47,402 bases of DNA from Methylophilales bacterium LSUCC0135 (GTDB lineage: Bacteria; Pseudomonadota; Gammaproteobacteria; Burkholderiales; Methylophilaceae). The stretch spans positions 57,634 to 105,035 of the forward strand of contig MCAW01000006.1 of the NCBI GenBank assembly GCA_001704575.1. The letters run 5' to 3'. Of this stretch, positions 19,448 through 31,421 are shown in pieces. The first letter of the stretch is position 1. Each line of letters opens with the position of its first letter. Under the pieces are notes generated by a model, which did no database searches, was not told the origin of the DNA, and saw only the letters and a list, made by a program, of their open reading frames with translations. Both the position numbers and the translations under genes were made by a program.

Positions 19448-20086
19448 ATGAAAAAGGAACGCGATGAACTGCTTGCCGTCATGCAAAAGCTCGCGCAGCT
19501 GGGCTTGAACCGCGGAACCTCCGGCAATGCCAGCGTCCGGATTGAGGGCGGTTTTCTGGTAACGCCATCCGGCATGCATGTGGACGACATGATTGCCGCC
19601 GACATGGTGGCCATGAATTTCGATGGGGAGGCTGCGGGCGAGCGGCGGCCGTCAAGCGAATGGCACTTTCATCTGGACATTCTGCGGCAGCGACCCGAAA
19701 TCAACGCAGTGGTGCATACGCACTCCACGTTTGCCACGACCCTGGCCTGCCTGCGCAAGGGTTTGCCACCGTTTCATTACATGATTGCGGTAGCCGGCGG
19801 CGACAGTATCCGCTGTGCGCCTTATGCGCTGTTCGGCACCGAAGCGCTTTCGCATGCTGCGGTGAAAGCGCTGGAAGGGCGGCGCACCTGCCTGCTGGCC
19901 AATCACGGCATGATCGCGCTTGGCAGCACTTTACGCCAGGCGCTGGATGTTGCGGTGGAAGTCGAATCGCTCTGCGAACAATATCTGCGCGCATTGCAGG
20001 TGGGTGAGCCGGTTTTGCTCAATTCGCATGAAATGGCAGAAGTATTCGAGCAGTTCAAGGGTTATGGCAGCTGGGCCAAGCCCTGA
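19448..20086 (+). CDS. FucA-type class II aldolase (probable 5-methylthioribulose/5-deoxyribulose-1-P aldolase)
   Basis: A 212-residue zinc class II aldolase/adducin-fold protein. LGLNRGTSGNASVR binds the phosphate, PSSEWHFH holds the catalytic glutamate, and zinc ligands are in VVHTHS and ANHGMI. FHYMIAVAGGDSIRCAPYALFGT is much closer to L-fuculose-1-phosphate aldolase than to the dehydratase MtnB, which normally has a TPATSGNFS motif. Next to mtnA this points to an Ald2-like enzyme that splits 5-methylthioribulose 1-phosphate or 5-deoxyribulose 1-phosphate into DHAP and an aldehyde, as in Rhodospirillum rubrum and some E. coli strains. The substrate is inferred from context. Confidence 0.82.
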   Translation: MKKERDELLAVMQKLAQLGLNRGTSGNASVRIEGGFLVTPSGMHVDDMIAADMVAMNFDGEAAGERRPSSEWHFHLDILRQRPEINAVVHTHSTFATTLACLRKGLPPFHYMIAVAGGDSIRCAPYALFGTEALSHAAVKALEGRRTCLLANHGMIALGSTLRQALDVAVEVESLCEQYLRALQVGEPVLLNSHEMAEVFEQFKGYGSWAKP

Positions 20087-20110
20087 AATGCCGGAGGAAT
20101 GGCAATAAGG

Positions 20111-20137
20111 GGCGCGGGTATTGAAACACCTCGCGCC
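20111..20137. terminator. Possible bidirectional hairpin between aldolase and DUF3149 genes
   Basis: GGCGCGGGT and ACCTCGCGCC pair with one bulge across an eight-base loop, between two converging genes. There is no T run, so termination activity is uncertain. Confidence 0.35.
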
Positions 20138-20152
20138 GGTGGAACGACCGGA

Positions 20153-20281
20153 TTACTTGTCCGATTTCTGGCTGCTAAGTTTCATGAACAACCAGGTCAG
20201 GTAAGCGGCCATGCCGATGACGAATACGATAATGCCCAAGCTGAGCAGGCCGGAAAAGGTTCCGAATAAATCCATGAGCAT
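20153..20281 (-). CDS. DUF3149 small membrane protein
   Basis: A 42-residue protein, MLMDLFGTFSGLLSLGIIVF and on, made of one membrane helix and a short charged tail (KLSSQKSDK). The MDLFGTFSGLLSL opening is characteristic of DUF3149, a short family found in betaproteobacteria, of unknown function. AGGAG lies seven bases before the ATG at 20281, which decides the start; the frame extends upstream to 20380 without support. It converges on the aldolase gene and is divergent from pyrG. Confidence 0.82.
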   Translation of the reverse strand: MLMDLFGTFSGLLSLGIIVFVIGMAAYLTWLFMKLSSQKSDK

Positions 20282-20502
20282 CAGAAATCTCCTGTTGTTG
20301 TCGACGCGGAACCGCGCTCGTGCGGCAGTTCTGAGGGAGATTCTATTGCGTGCGGGACATTCTGCTTTGATATAGGTCAAGAAGCTGCAAGCAGTCGCAG
20401 CTCATCCCGCCATGTCGCCATAAAAGCGCTCGCGCGCCAGTTTTCATTTGTCGCTGATAGGGCTTTAAAGTAAAATTGACTCCCGTCCGCAACACATCAT
20501 AA

Positions 20503-22143
<1,641 letters not shown>

Positions 22144-22983
22144 ATGAAACTATGCGGTTTTGAAGCCGGTCTCGACCACCCCCTGTTTCTGATCGCCGGC
22201 CCCTGCGTGATCGAATCGCAGCAGATGGCGATCGATACTGCCGGTCAGTTGAAGGAGATCACGTCTGCACTTGGTATTCCCTTCATCTACAAATCGTCCT
22301 ATGACAAGGCCAATCGCAGCTCAAACAAGACTTTCCGTGGCTTCGGCATGGAGCAGGGTTTGAAGATACTGGATGAAGTGCGCAGCCAGATTGATGTGCC
22401 GATCCTGACCGATGTTCACACCGAAGAACAGGTGCCGCATGTGGCAGCGGTGGTCGATGTGCTGCAAACCCCTGCGTTTCTCTGCCGCCAGACCGATTTC
22501 ATTACGGCAGTGGCGACCTGCGGCAAGCCGGTCAACATCAAGAAGGGCCAGTTTCTTGCGCCCGGCGACATGAAACAGGTGGTGCAGAAAGCCAAGGAAG
22601 CCAACGGCGGTGCGGATACCATCATGGTGTGCGAGCGCGGCGTATCGTTCGGCTACAACACCCTGGTGTCAGACATGCGCAGCCTGGCCATCATGCGCGA
22701 AACCCATTGTCCGGTCGTTTTCGATGCCACGCACTCGGTGCAGCAACCGGGCGGGCAGGGCGACAAGAGCGGCGGCCAGCGCGAATTCGTGCCGGTGCTG
22801 GCACGGGCTGCAGTCGCCAGCGGCATCGCCGGTATTTTCATGGAAACACACCCGGACCCAAGCAAGGCATTGTCGGACGGGCCGAACGCCTGGCCGCTGC
22901 CGAAAATGCAGGCCCTGCTTGAGGTGCTGGTCGATCTGGACAGGCTGGTCAAAAAGGCCGGCTTTATTGAGCAAACCATTTAA
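22144..22983 (+). CDS. kdsA: 3-deoxy-D-manno-octulosonate 8-phosphate synthase
   Basis: A 279-residue TIM-barrel enzyme that condenses phosphoenolpyruvate with arabinose 5-phosphate to form KDO-8-phosphate for lipopolysaccharide. [41 protein letters not shown] and [12 protein letters not shown] are conserved. The ATG directly follows the pyrG TAA. The Asn in NIKKGQ, where metal-dependent forms have Cys, indicates the metal-independent class, as in E. coli. That is a family rule applied to this sequence. Confidence 0.97.
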   Translation: MKLCGFEAGLDHPLFLIAGPCVIESQQMAIDTAGQLKEITSALGIPFIYKSSYDKANRSSNKTFRGFGMEQGLKILDEVRSQIDVPILTDVHTEEQVPHVAAVVDVLQTPAFLCRQTDFITAVATCGKPVNIKKGQFLAPGDMKQVVQKAKEANGGADTIMVCERGVSFGYNTLVSDMRSLAIMRETHCPVVFDATHSVQQPGGQGDKSGGQREFVPVLARAAVASGIAGIFMETHPDPSKALSDGPNAWPLPKMQALLEVLVDLDRLVKKAGFIEQTI

Positions 22984-24372
<1,389 letters not shown>

Positions 24373-24400
24373 ACGGCAGAACGCCTGCCGCTGACCGCCG

Positions 24401-24754
24401 GTGAAAGCGCTGACCCTGATTTTCGTCATCCTGATTGCCCTGCTGCAATACCCGTTGTGGCTGGGCAAGGGTAGCTGGCTCAGGGTATGGGATTTAAACC
24501 GGCAGATCATCGAACAGCAGGAGGCAAACGCCAGCCTGAAAGCGCGCAACGATTCGGTTGATGCCGAAGTGCGCGACCTCAAGCAGGGCTTTGCTGCCAT
24601 TGAGGAGCGCGCGCGCAGCGAGCTCGGCATGATCAAGCAGGATGAAGTGTTCTACCAGGTGCTGGAGGGCATGATGCCGGCTGCGCCTGCAGTGCCCATG
24701 GGTGCGGCTGTCGAGACCAGGCCCGTCGCCCCGTCTGCGCAGCGGAGCAACTGA
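24401..24754 (+). CDS. ftsB: Cell division protein FtsB
   Basis: A 117-residue bitopic membrane protein starting with GTG. One membrane helix (residues about 4-20) is followed by a periplasmic coiled coil ([20 protein letters not shown]) and the conserved end of the FtsB domain, [18 protein letters not shown]. FtsB joins FtsL and FtsQ in the division complex that activates septal peptidoglycan synthesis. It has an Ala/Pro-rich C-terminal tail of about 25 residues. The location just after eno is classical. Confidence 0.93.
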   Translation: MKALTLIFVILIALLQYPLWLGKGSWLRVWDLNRQIIEQQEANASLKARNDSVDAEVRDLKQGFAAIEERARSELGMIKQDEVFYQVLEGMMPAAPAVPMGAAVETRPVAPSAQRSN

Positions 24755-24771
24755 AATAACAAGCGGCAGTC

Positions 24772-26223
24772 ATGATACACAGCATTATCGACAGTAAGCG
24801 CAAGATCATCTTCCTGCTCTGGTTACTGCTGTGCATCGGCTTTCTGGCGACTTCCATCGTCAGCTACGTGGTGTCCAGGAATGCAATTCGCGATGCGATT
24901 GTCATCAGCGAACTGCCGCTGACTGCCGATAACATCTATTCCGAAATCCAGAAAGACTTGATTCGCCCCATATTCATTGCATCGATGATGGCGAGCGATA
25001 CCTTTGTGCGTGACTGGATGGTTTCCGGTGAACAGGACACCGTCAGGATCAATCGTTATCTGAAGGAAATCAGGGAAACCTACGGTACTTTCAGCAGCTT
25101 TTTAGTATCGGATAAAACGCGCAACTATTATTACGCCGATGGCGTGCTGAAACAGGTCAGCGAGGATGACCCGCTCGAGGCCTGGTATTTTCGTGTGCGC
25201 CAGATGCAGACGCCTTACGAGATCAATGTCGACCCCGATGCCACACATGCCAACGCGCTGACAATATTCGTCAACTACCGCGTGTTCGATTATGCCAGCA
25301 ACTTCATCGGCGCGACCGGTGTAGGTCTTACGGTCGATGCGGTCAGAACGCTCATCGACAATTACCAGCAGCGCTATCAGCGCAACATCTATTTTGTCGA
25401 CCCCGGCGGCACCATCGTGCTGTTCGGCAGCGAGACTCAACCGCTCGACAGCAGCATTCACGAGCATCCCGGCCTGAAAGAGATTTCCCGCAAGGTGATG
25501 GCGCAGCAGACCGGCACCTATGAGTACCGCTTCAATGATGAACCGATACTACTCAACGTACGCTATATACCGGAGCTGAACTGGTAACTGTTCGTTGAGC
25601 GCAACGAAAACGCCGCGGTGAAAAGCATACGGCAGACTTTCTATTTCAACATGTTCGTGTTCATTGTCATCACCGGTATTGCGCTGCTGTTCACCGGCAT
25701 GGCGATTATGCGCTACCAGGGCAGGCTGGAGCTGATGGCGACTTCAGACAGCCTGACCGGAATGCCGAACCGGCAGGCCTTCGATGTGGTCGTCGGCACT
25801 TACCTCAACGACGCCAGACGCAACCAGGAGCCACTTTCGATGCTGATGATGGACATTGATCATTTCAAATCCATCAATGACCTGCACGGCCATCTGGCCG
25901 GCGATCAGGTGCTGATCGCGGTGGCAGCATGCCTGCGAGCCAATCTGCGTGAAGTGGATTTCATCTGTCGCTGGGGCGGCGAAGAGTTCCTCATACTGCT
26001 GAAAAACTGTGATGCCGAAGACGCCCTGCAGGTCAGCGAGAAGTTGCGTCTGGCGATCGAGACGCTGGTGGTTGAATACAAGAAAGAGCTGTTGCAAGTA
26101 ACTGCCAGCTTCGGCGTTTCTCAATGGAGGCCGGAGGAACTGGTAGATGCGCTGATCGAACGGGCCGATACCGTGCTGTTTCAGGCCAAATACATCGGCC
26201 GCAATCGCAGCCTCGTCGCCTGA
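24772..26223 (+). pseudogene. Sensor diguanylate cyclase (Cache-GGDEF) split by an in-frame TAA
   Basis: The frame reads as one 483-residue protein except for a TAA at 25585-25587 (codon 272), between PELNW and LFVERNENAAV, where relatives have a tyrosine in a conserved NWYL-type motif. The first part has a membrane helix (residues about 13-35) and a periplasmic dCache-like sensor domain. The second has a membrane helix (FNMFVFIVITGIALLFTG) and a complete GGDEF domain with GGEEF and an RxxD inhibitory site (REVD) five residues before it. A single base change explains the stop. A GTG at 25618 could restart translation to give a membrane-bound cyclase without its sensor, but no ribosome binding site is evident. 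A sequencing error is possible. Confidence 0.85.
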
Positions 26224-26241
26224 GCCAGCCGGCTTGCTTTA

Positions 26242-27273
26242 TCAATCCAACTTATACCGCAGCTCCAGCCGCTGCAATGGGCTGACGGTCTTGTCCAGAT
26301 AGATGTCGCCCGTCGCGATCGCTTCCAGTCGCAGTTCTCCCAGCAAGTCGATTCCGCCAGCCGGTGAGGGTGCGACGCGCACGACCATACCTGCAGGTTC
26401 GTCGCTGTCAGCGGCGTAGAGCGGGCTGCCTGCGCTTGCAGATTGCCCTGCCGGGGCGTGAAGCGGCAGCATGCGGCGTTTGACCTTGCCCAGATAGTGG
26501 GTGCGGGCGACGATCTCCTGACCGGTATAACAGCCTTTCTTGAAATTGATGCCGCCGAGCGCATCAAGATTGACCATCTGCGGCACGAACGCTTCCTGTG
26601 TTGCGGGGGTGATATCGGCAATGCCGGCCTCGATCTCCAGCCATTCCCAGCATGCGGCGCCGGCCGGTCTGGCATGCTTACTTAATGCCGCCCAGATGCG
26701 TTCAGCATGCTGCGGCGTGGTGAATATCTGGTATCGCGGTTTCTTGCCCGGCAGGCGAATCAGACTCGCATCTTCGACACTGGTCAGGCCATATTCCTCC
26801 TGAGGAACATGTTTGAAATGCTGTTGCAGAATATCTGCGGCTTGCGGGCCGGCGAAGCCCATGCGCACGATGCTGTCGGAGACATCGCTGATGCTGACTT
26901 TGGACCTCAGTATGTACATTTTCAGGCGTTTCATCACCGGCTCCAGCAGCTCCCGGTTGAATTGCAGGTGCATATGGTCATGGTGGGCAAAAGCCAGAAA
27001 TAGTGCCAGCAGGCGGCCCTTGGGCGTGCAGTAGCCGCTGTAATGGCTGTTGCTGCCGTCAAGCAGGCGCACGTCGTTGGTGACCTGGCCCTGCAAAAAC
27101 GCCACGCGGTCCTCACCTTCAAGCTGCAGCAGGCCGAGGTGGGAAAGATCGCAGAGGATGTTGCCGTCAGAAGCTGCCTGCAGTTCGGCCAGGGGTTCGC
27201 CGAAATGCTGCAGGGTGGTGCCGGAAAAAGTCGCGCCGAGGCCTTGCAGAAATGTATGCCATGGTGTCGTCAT
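26242..27273 (-). CDS. ygfZ: Folate-binding protein YgfZ
   Basis: A 343-residue aminomethyltransferase-fold protein that binds tetrahydrofolate and assists repair or assembly of certain Fe-S enzymes such as MiaB. The signature KGCYTGQEIVAR is present, with LGLLQLEGEDRVAFLQGQVTND at the start of the folate domain. Length is usual. It is divergent from ygfX with 138 bp between them, a pairing common in betaproteobacteria. With iscX (12375) it is the second Fe-S cluster accessory gene of the window. Confidence 0.95.
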   Translation of the reverse strand: MTTPWHTFLQGLGATFSGTTLQHFGEPLAELQAASDGNILCDLSHLGLLQLEGEDRVAFLQGQVTNDVRLLDGSNSHYSGYCTPKGRLLALFLAFAHHDHMHLQFNRELLEPVMKRLKMYILRSKVSISDVSDSIVRMGFAGPQAADILQQHFKHVPQEEYGLTSVEDASLIRLPGKKPRYQIFTTPQHAERIWAALSKHARPAGAACWEWLEIEAGIADITPATQEAFVPQMVNLDALGGINFKKGCYTGQEIVARTHYLGKVKRRMLPLHAPAGQSASAGSPLYAADSDEPAGMVVRVAPSPAGGIDLLGELRLEAIATGDIYLDKTVSPLQRLELRYKLD

Positions 27274-27411
27274 GATGAATGGGTCGCTTTCAATCTTGTT
27301 TGAATCTTTGACTAATTGAATCTGTGCCTGCTTGAACCTGTGAGTACCTGCGCTGCGTTAGAACATCTTTCATGTTGGACGTAAAGAGCAGCAACAGCGC
27401 AGCAGCCGGAC

Positions 27412-27879
27412 ATGACATATTATAGCGCCAAGCCAATTCATCTGGACCTGCAGCCTTCACCGTGGCTCGCACGTATGCTGACGTTCGCCAGTATTGTCGC
27501 CGCTCTGGCGCTCTTGTTATGGCCGGTCGGGGCGTGGCTGAAAGTATTGTTGATCTTGGCTGTGATAGCTGCAACGGTCTACGCAATCCGCCTGCATGCC
27601 CTGCTGACGCTGGCGCATTCAATCATTGCGCTGCACCTTGATCATGATGGAAAAATCAAGGTAACGATGCGCTGCGGTAACGTGCTTGAGGTCGAGGCGC
27701 TGGCGAGCAGTTTTGTTTCGCCCCGGCTAACCGTGCTCAATCTGCGCCTGTGCGGACCATTGCCGCCGAACAAGAACAAACACAAACACCTCCTGCTGTT
27801 GCCGGACAACAGCGCGCCGGACGCCTTCCGTCAGTTACGTGTCTGGCTCAGGTGGGGGCAGGAGACGCAAGCAAAGTGA
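27412..27879 (+). CDS. YgfX/CptA family membrane protein
   Basis: A 155-residue protein with two adjacent membrane helices (residues about 22-60, LARMLTFASIVAALALLLWP and the following segment) and a C-terminal cytoplasmic domain (LNLRLCGPLPPNKNKHKHLL). The pattern fits YgfX (CptA), reported in E. coli as the inner-membrane toxin partner of SdhE and as an inhibitor of cell division proteins. The sdhE partner is not in the window. The divergent ygfZ supports the call. Its TGA directly abuts the mxaL stop codon on the other strand. Confidence 0.75.
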   Translation: MTYYSAKPIHLDLQPSPWLARMLTFASIVAALALLLWPVGAWLKVLLILAVIAATVYAIRLHALLTLAHSIIALHLDHDGKIKVTMRCGNVLEVEALASSFVSPRLTVLNLRLCGPLPPNKNKHKHLLLLPDNSAPDAFRQLRVWLRWGQETQAK

Positions 27880-28884
27880 TCAGCGCTGACGCATCAAGGC
27901 CAGGCGCTGGCGGATGCGGCGCATGCCATTGGCGACAGCACTGAACGGATGCCTGGGGAAGTAGGCCAGCAGTAGCAGGATGCCGGCAATGCTCGCCAGT
28001 ATCCAGTCGATACCATAGGGCGCGACGTCGCGTCGGGCCGGCTTTTGCGCTTTCATGGCCGAGAGAATGTTCTGCAGTTTGTCGCCGCGCACGTACTTGG
28101 CGTCGATCTCTTTGGCAAATGTTTTCAGGTAGGCTTCGTCCAGCCTGGAAAGGTAGCGGTCGCCTTCGCTGCCGGCAACGTTGTCATCGCGCGTGCCGAT
28201 GTTGGATTCCGAGATCTGCGCGATGCCCGGCTGCAAGGCAAAACTGTCGCCTGACCAGTAGCCGATCAGCTGATTTTTTTCATCCAGTTTGGGGATCGGC
28301 GTGCCTTGATTGCTGCCGATGCCGACGAACAGCCAGTCATCGCCACCCTGGAATGCGCTGAGGTCGCGCGTGTTGAACACATGCAGTTTCGGCGCTTCCT
28401 CGCCATCTGTGAAATAGACGACTTGTGCCGGTTCCGTGAAGGCGCGTAATACCTGTGCCAGCGACAGCATGCTCTCGCGGATACGGCTGTTGCCAGACCA
28501 TCCCGAACGCCAGTCCAGGTGGTCGATGGTGTCCTGGATGGCGGCGAAATTACGGCAGACCTCGATCGGCGTATACATCGCCGCGACACTGACGCCGGCA
28601 AAAAGCCCAATGCTGACCTTGGTGCCGCATGGCAGCGAGGAGATGACTTCCCGCATCATTTTCTGCGTGTGCGCCATGCGTGTCATCGGGTTCGCAACAC
28701 TGCCCATGTCTTCCACGTTCATGCTCTGTGAAATATCGGCGACCAGAAAATAACTGTAGATATTGCGCTTGAGTGGAATGGTGGGCTGCAACAGCGCGAC
28801 CAGCAGCAGCACCAGCGCCGACAGCAAAAGCGTCGCATCGCGCCGGTGCACAAGATAACGTTGCAGGTGATGAAAATATTTCAC
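27880..28884 (-). CDS. mxaL: VWA domain protein MxaL
   Basis: A 334-residue protein with an N-terminal membrane segment (residues about 18-33), a von Willebrand A domain and a C-terminal membrane helix (WILASIAGILLLLAYF). The metal-ion motif DISQS (Asp50, Ser52, Ser54) is complete, with FTDGEE further on. In methylotrophs MxaL, with MxaA, MxaC and MxaK, is needed to insert calcium into methanol dehydrogenase. The identity rests on the VWA architecture and the exact order R-S-A-C-K-L. It overlaps mxaK by four bases and ends stop-to-stop against ygfX (TGATCA). No mxaD follows. Confidence 0.82.
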   Translation of the reverse strand: MKYFHHLQRYLVHRRDATLLLSALVLLLVALLQPTIPLKRNIYSYFLVADISQSMNVEDMGSVANPMTRMAHTQKMMREVISSLPCGTKVSIGLFAGVSVAAMYTPIEVCRNFAAIQDTIDHLDWRSGWSGNSRIRESMLSLAQVLRAFTEPAQVVYFTDGEEAPKLHVFNTRDLSAFQGGDDWLFVGIGSNQGTPIPKLDEKNQLIGYWSGDSFALQPGIAQISESNIGTRDDNVAGSEGDRYLSRLDEAYLKTFAKEIDAKYVRGDKLQNILSAMKAQKPARRDVAPYGIDWILASIAGILLLLAYFPRHPFSAVANGMRRIRQRLALMRQR

Positions 28885-29432
28885 GGCAGACCCACCGGTA
28901 TGTTGCCCATGATGAGTCCGGGGCTGTCGGATTCGCCGACACCCGGCGTCGGTGTGTCGGGCAGCATGCCGATCACGCGGTCGAGGTTGTGGCGCGTATC
29001 CCAGTGGCTGTTATCCAGTTTCACCGATTGCACATAGGCGCCTTTGGCCTGCCTGAACAGGTATTCGCTCTCATGGCGCACGGTCATGCTGTTGCCGTTG
29101 ACAGTGAGGCCACGCATGAAAAAGATATTGCCGAGATTGTGCTGCACTGCCGAGCGCTGATTGTTATCACCAGTTTCTGCCAGTTGCAGAAACAGGATGG
29201 TCGCTTCCTTGAAACGCTCGTTTTTTGCCAGCCAGTAGGCAGTGGCAAATTTGGCTTCATAGCTTTGCCGGTCTGTTTCCGGTGTTTTTGCCGCCAGAAC
29301 GGCCTGATTGAAAGCAGCAATCTGATGCATTCTGTTCCAGGCATAGGCTGCCGTCATTGCGCTGGCGATGGCGATAAACGCCAGTGTCCAGGTGAGTTTT
29401 CTTGCGCTGAGCGCCATTACGCCGAGTGCCAT
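28881..29432 (-). CDS. mxaK: MxaK-like protein
   Basis: A 183-residue protein with an N-terminal membrane helix (WTLAFIAIASAMTAAYAW) and a periplasmic helical region (FATAYWLAKNERFKEATILF, NLGNIFFMRG) of TPR type. MxaK proteins are thought to act in the periplasm with MxaA, MxaC and MxaL in assembly of methanol dehydrogenase. I prefer the ATG at 29432 because GGAGG lies seven bases before it; it overlaps mxaC by 16 bases. The ATG at 29417 would overlap by one base but lacks such a site. Primary sequence is poorly conserved in this family, so the call depends on position. Confidence 0.75.
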   Translation of the reverse strand: MALGVMALSARKLTWTLAFIAIASAMTAAYAWNRMHQIAAFNQAVLAAKTPETDRQSYEAKFATAYWLAKNERFKEATILFLQLAETGDNNQRSAVQHNLGNIFFMRGLTVNGNSMTVRHESEYLFRQAKGAYVQSVKLDNSHWDTRHNLDRVIGMLPDTPTPGVGESDSPGLIMGNIPVGLP

Positions 29433-30403
29433 GTGCGAACCTCCAGATATTTGACGCCGAGTAACAAGCCGATCATGAGTGCTGCCAGGATGAAACAATG
29501 GCGCGTGTAATTCTTGCCCGGAATTTTTTCCAGATAACTGATCGGCTTCTTTTCCTTTTGATTGATGTCGTTGATCGCGCGTTCGAGTGAAGTCGGATCA
29601 TCCGCCTCGTAAGCGCTGAACGGCGTTTTCAGGGTCTTGAAGTATTCGTGCAGCTCGATCACCGGCGGCAGCGCTTCGTCTTCCGGCGGTTTGTAGTTTT
29701 CGTCAAAGATACTGAGGCCGCCAGGCTGCTTCAGCACAATCCAGTACAGGCTGATTTCCAGCCGGTCGAGCCAGTCGCGCACGCGTTGCTGGACGTCGGC
29801 GCTAACACGTCCGGCGCCGTCGGAGACCAGAATGATCGCGCGTGAACCGGAGTTCGGTACTTTCTCGAACAGCCCCGCGCTGCTCGACAATCCGCTGCCG
29901 ATGTTGGTCTGGAACAGCGCTGCACCGGCGGTGGCGCGCACGGCCGCGAGCACCGCCTCGCGGTTGTCGGTCAGAGGCAAAACATGCATGGCCGAATTGC
30001 TGAAGGTAATCAGCCCGATCATGTCGTTTTCGCGTTTGTTGATGAAATCGGTGATCAAACGGCTGGCGGCTGCCGACTTGGTTTCCCCGACTTTGCCACT
30101 CTGGCCGGCGCCTGAGAAAGGGTCATCCATACTGGCGCTGCGGTCCAGCACCAGCCCGATCTGAGCACCAACCCCGATTTTCTCGATATGTTGCTCCGGC
30201 GTGTGCGGCCCGGCCAGCCCGAGCAGGATGAACAACAGGGCGATGACCGCCAGCAGTTTGAGGAACAGCGCGACGATATTCGACAGCGGGTCGGCCGGCA
30301 GCATGGCGACCCAGGAATAGTTGCGGCTATGCGTGCGCTCCAGAAACAGCGGCAGCAATGCCAGCGGCAACAGCCACAATACAAACGGATTGGCAAAAAT
30401 CAT
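29417..30403 (-). CDS. mxaC: VWA domain protein MxaC
   Basis: A 328-residue membrane protein. Two hydrophobic segments at the N-terminus (residues 5-21 and 47-64) precede a von Willebrand A domain with DRSAS (Asp87, Ser89, Ser91) and ILVSDGAG, and a C-terminal membrane helix follows (CFILAALMIGLLLGVKYL). This BatA-like layout matches MxaC, required for active methanol dehydrogenase in Methylobacterium and Paracoccus. It lies between mxaA (four-base gap) and mxaK (overlap). It may form a complex with MxaL and the MxaR ATPase. Confidence 0.82.
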   Translation of the reverse strand: MIFANPFVLWLLPLALLPLFLERTHSRNYSWVAMLPADPLSNIVALFLKLLAVIALLFILLGLAGPHTPEQHIEKIGVGAQIGLVLDRSASMDDPFSGAGQSGKVGETKSAAASRLITDFINKRENDMIGLITFSNSAMHVLPLTDNREAVLAAVRATAGAALFQTNIGSGLSSSAGLFEKVPNSGSRAIILVSDGAGRVSADVQQRVRDWLDRLEISLYWIVLKQPGGLSIFDENYKPPEDEALPPVIELHEYFKTLKTPFSAYEADDPTSLERAINDINQKEKKPISYLEKIPGKNYTRHCFILAALMIGLLLGVKYLEVRTWHSA

Positions 30404-30407
30404 GGGT

Positions 30408-31397
30408 TCAGGCCTGCTTTTCCGGTCTCAGTCCACGTTCGCAATCGCGGCAGCGGCGGCTGAACTTTTGTAGCCATGCCAGCTGTTCGGCGGCAGTTTG
30501 CGCCGCCTGATGCTGTTCGAAAAAAGCCATGCGTGACAGCTCGAAAAAATGCGCGATGTCATCGCGCATGCCGGCAAACACCGGTTTCTGCGCAAGCAGG
30601 TCATCCACGTTGTTGCTGAATACGCTGCTGCCCGATGACAGATTGAAAGCCTGGTGCACGCGCGTCAACGCCAGTTTGAGGGTTTCATCATTGGCCGGCA
30701 GTTTGCTCAGTTTTTTCAGGTCGCGGCAGGCGCGGGCGAAAGGGCCACCCATGCGCGGCAACCAGGCACGCATGCCGAGGATATAGAGCAGCCCCAGCGC
30801 CGATAGTGCGAGCACTGCAAGCGCCAGCTTGAAGATGAGGTTTTCGCGCTCGCTGGTTTTAAGCATGGGGCCGCGTAGCGGGCTCATGTCGCTTTCCAGC
30901 TTCACTTCGCCAAACACGGCAATCGGCGAGATGCGGAAATTCCAGCTCGGTATGCGGAAGGAATAGACCTCATTGCCGCCCTGAATCCTGATGAACTCCG
31001 GCGGCAACGCGGCAGGTTTGGCGACGACATTGCGGTCGAAAATCTGGTAGGTCAGATGCAAGGTATGCACCTTGCTGTCTGAATTGTCCTCTGCGCTTTT
31101 TTTGATGTCACGCAATTCGATGCCGATGACCTGGCCCTGATAGCGCTTTTCGTAGCCGACAATGGGCAGTGAGGTGTCGAGCAGTTTGTAGGGTTTTTTG
31201 ATTTCCAGCGTGACGACGCGGGTGATGAGGTCGCCGACGGTATAGCCTGAATCGCGCACCGGATCGACGATAGAGAGTTTGACCAGTTTTTCGTCGATGG
31301 GTGGTACGGGTTTCTCATCCGCCTGCAGATTAAAACTGGCGAATGACAGCAGCAGGCTCAGTACCAGTGCGGCGGATGACAGGGTGAGTTTTTTCAT
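30408..31397 (-). CDS. mxaA: MxaA-like membrane protein
   Basis: A 329-residue protein with a signal peptide (KKLTLSSAALVLSLLLSFAS, cleaved near LQADE), a beta-rich periplasmic domain, one membrane helix at about residues 193-213 (FKLALAVLALSALGLLYILG) and a cytoplasmic helical tail. BatB/BatD-like proteins next to MoxR clusters share this form, and MxaA in methylotrophs is required for calcium insertion into methanol dehydrogenase. It is the third gene of the R-S-A-C-K-L series. Weak sequence conservation makes the gene name dependent on context. Confidence 0.75.
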   Translation of the reverse strand: MKKLTLSSAALVLSLLLSFASFNLQADEKPVPPIDEKLVKLSIVDPVRDSGYTVGDLITRVVTLEIKKPYKLLDTSLPIVGYEKRYQGQVIGIELRDIKKSAEDNSDSKVHTLHLTYQIFDRNVVAKPAALPPEFIRIQGGNEVYSFRIPSWNFRISPIAVFGEVKLESDMSPLRGPMLKTSERENLIFKLALAVLALSALGLLYILGMRAWLPRMGGPFARACRDLKKLSKLPANDETLKLALTRVHQAFNLSSGSSVFSNNVDDLLAQKPVFAGMRDDIAHFFELSRMAFFEQHQAAQTAAEQLAWLQKFSRRCRDCERGLRPEKQA

Positions 31398-31421
31398 ATC
31401 GTCTGGGTGGTCATGATGGCA

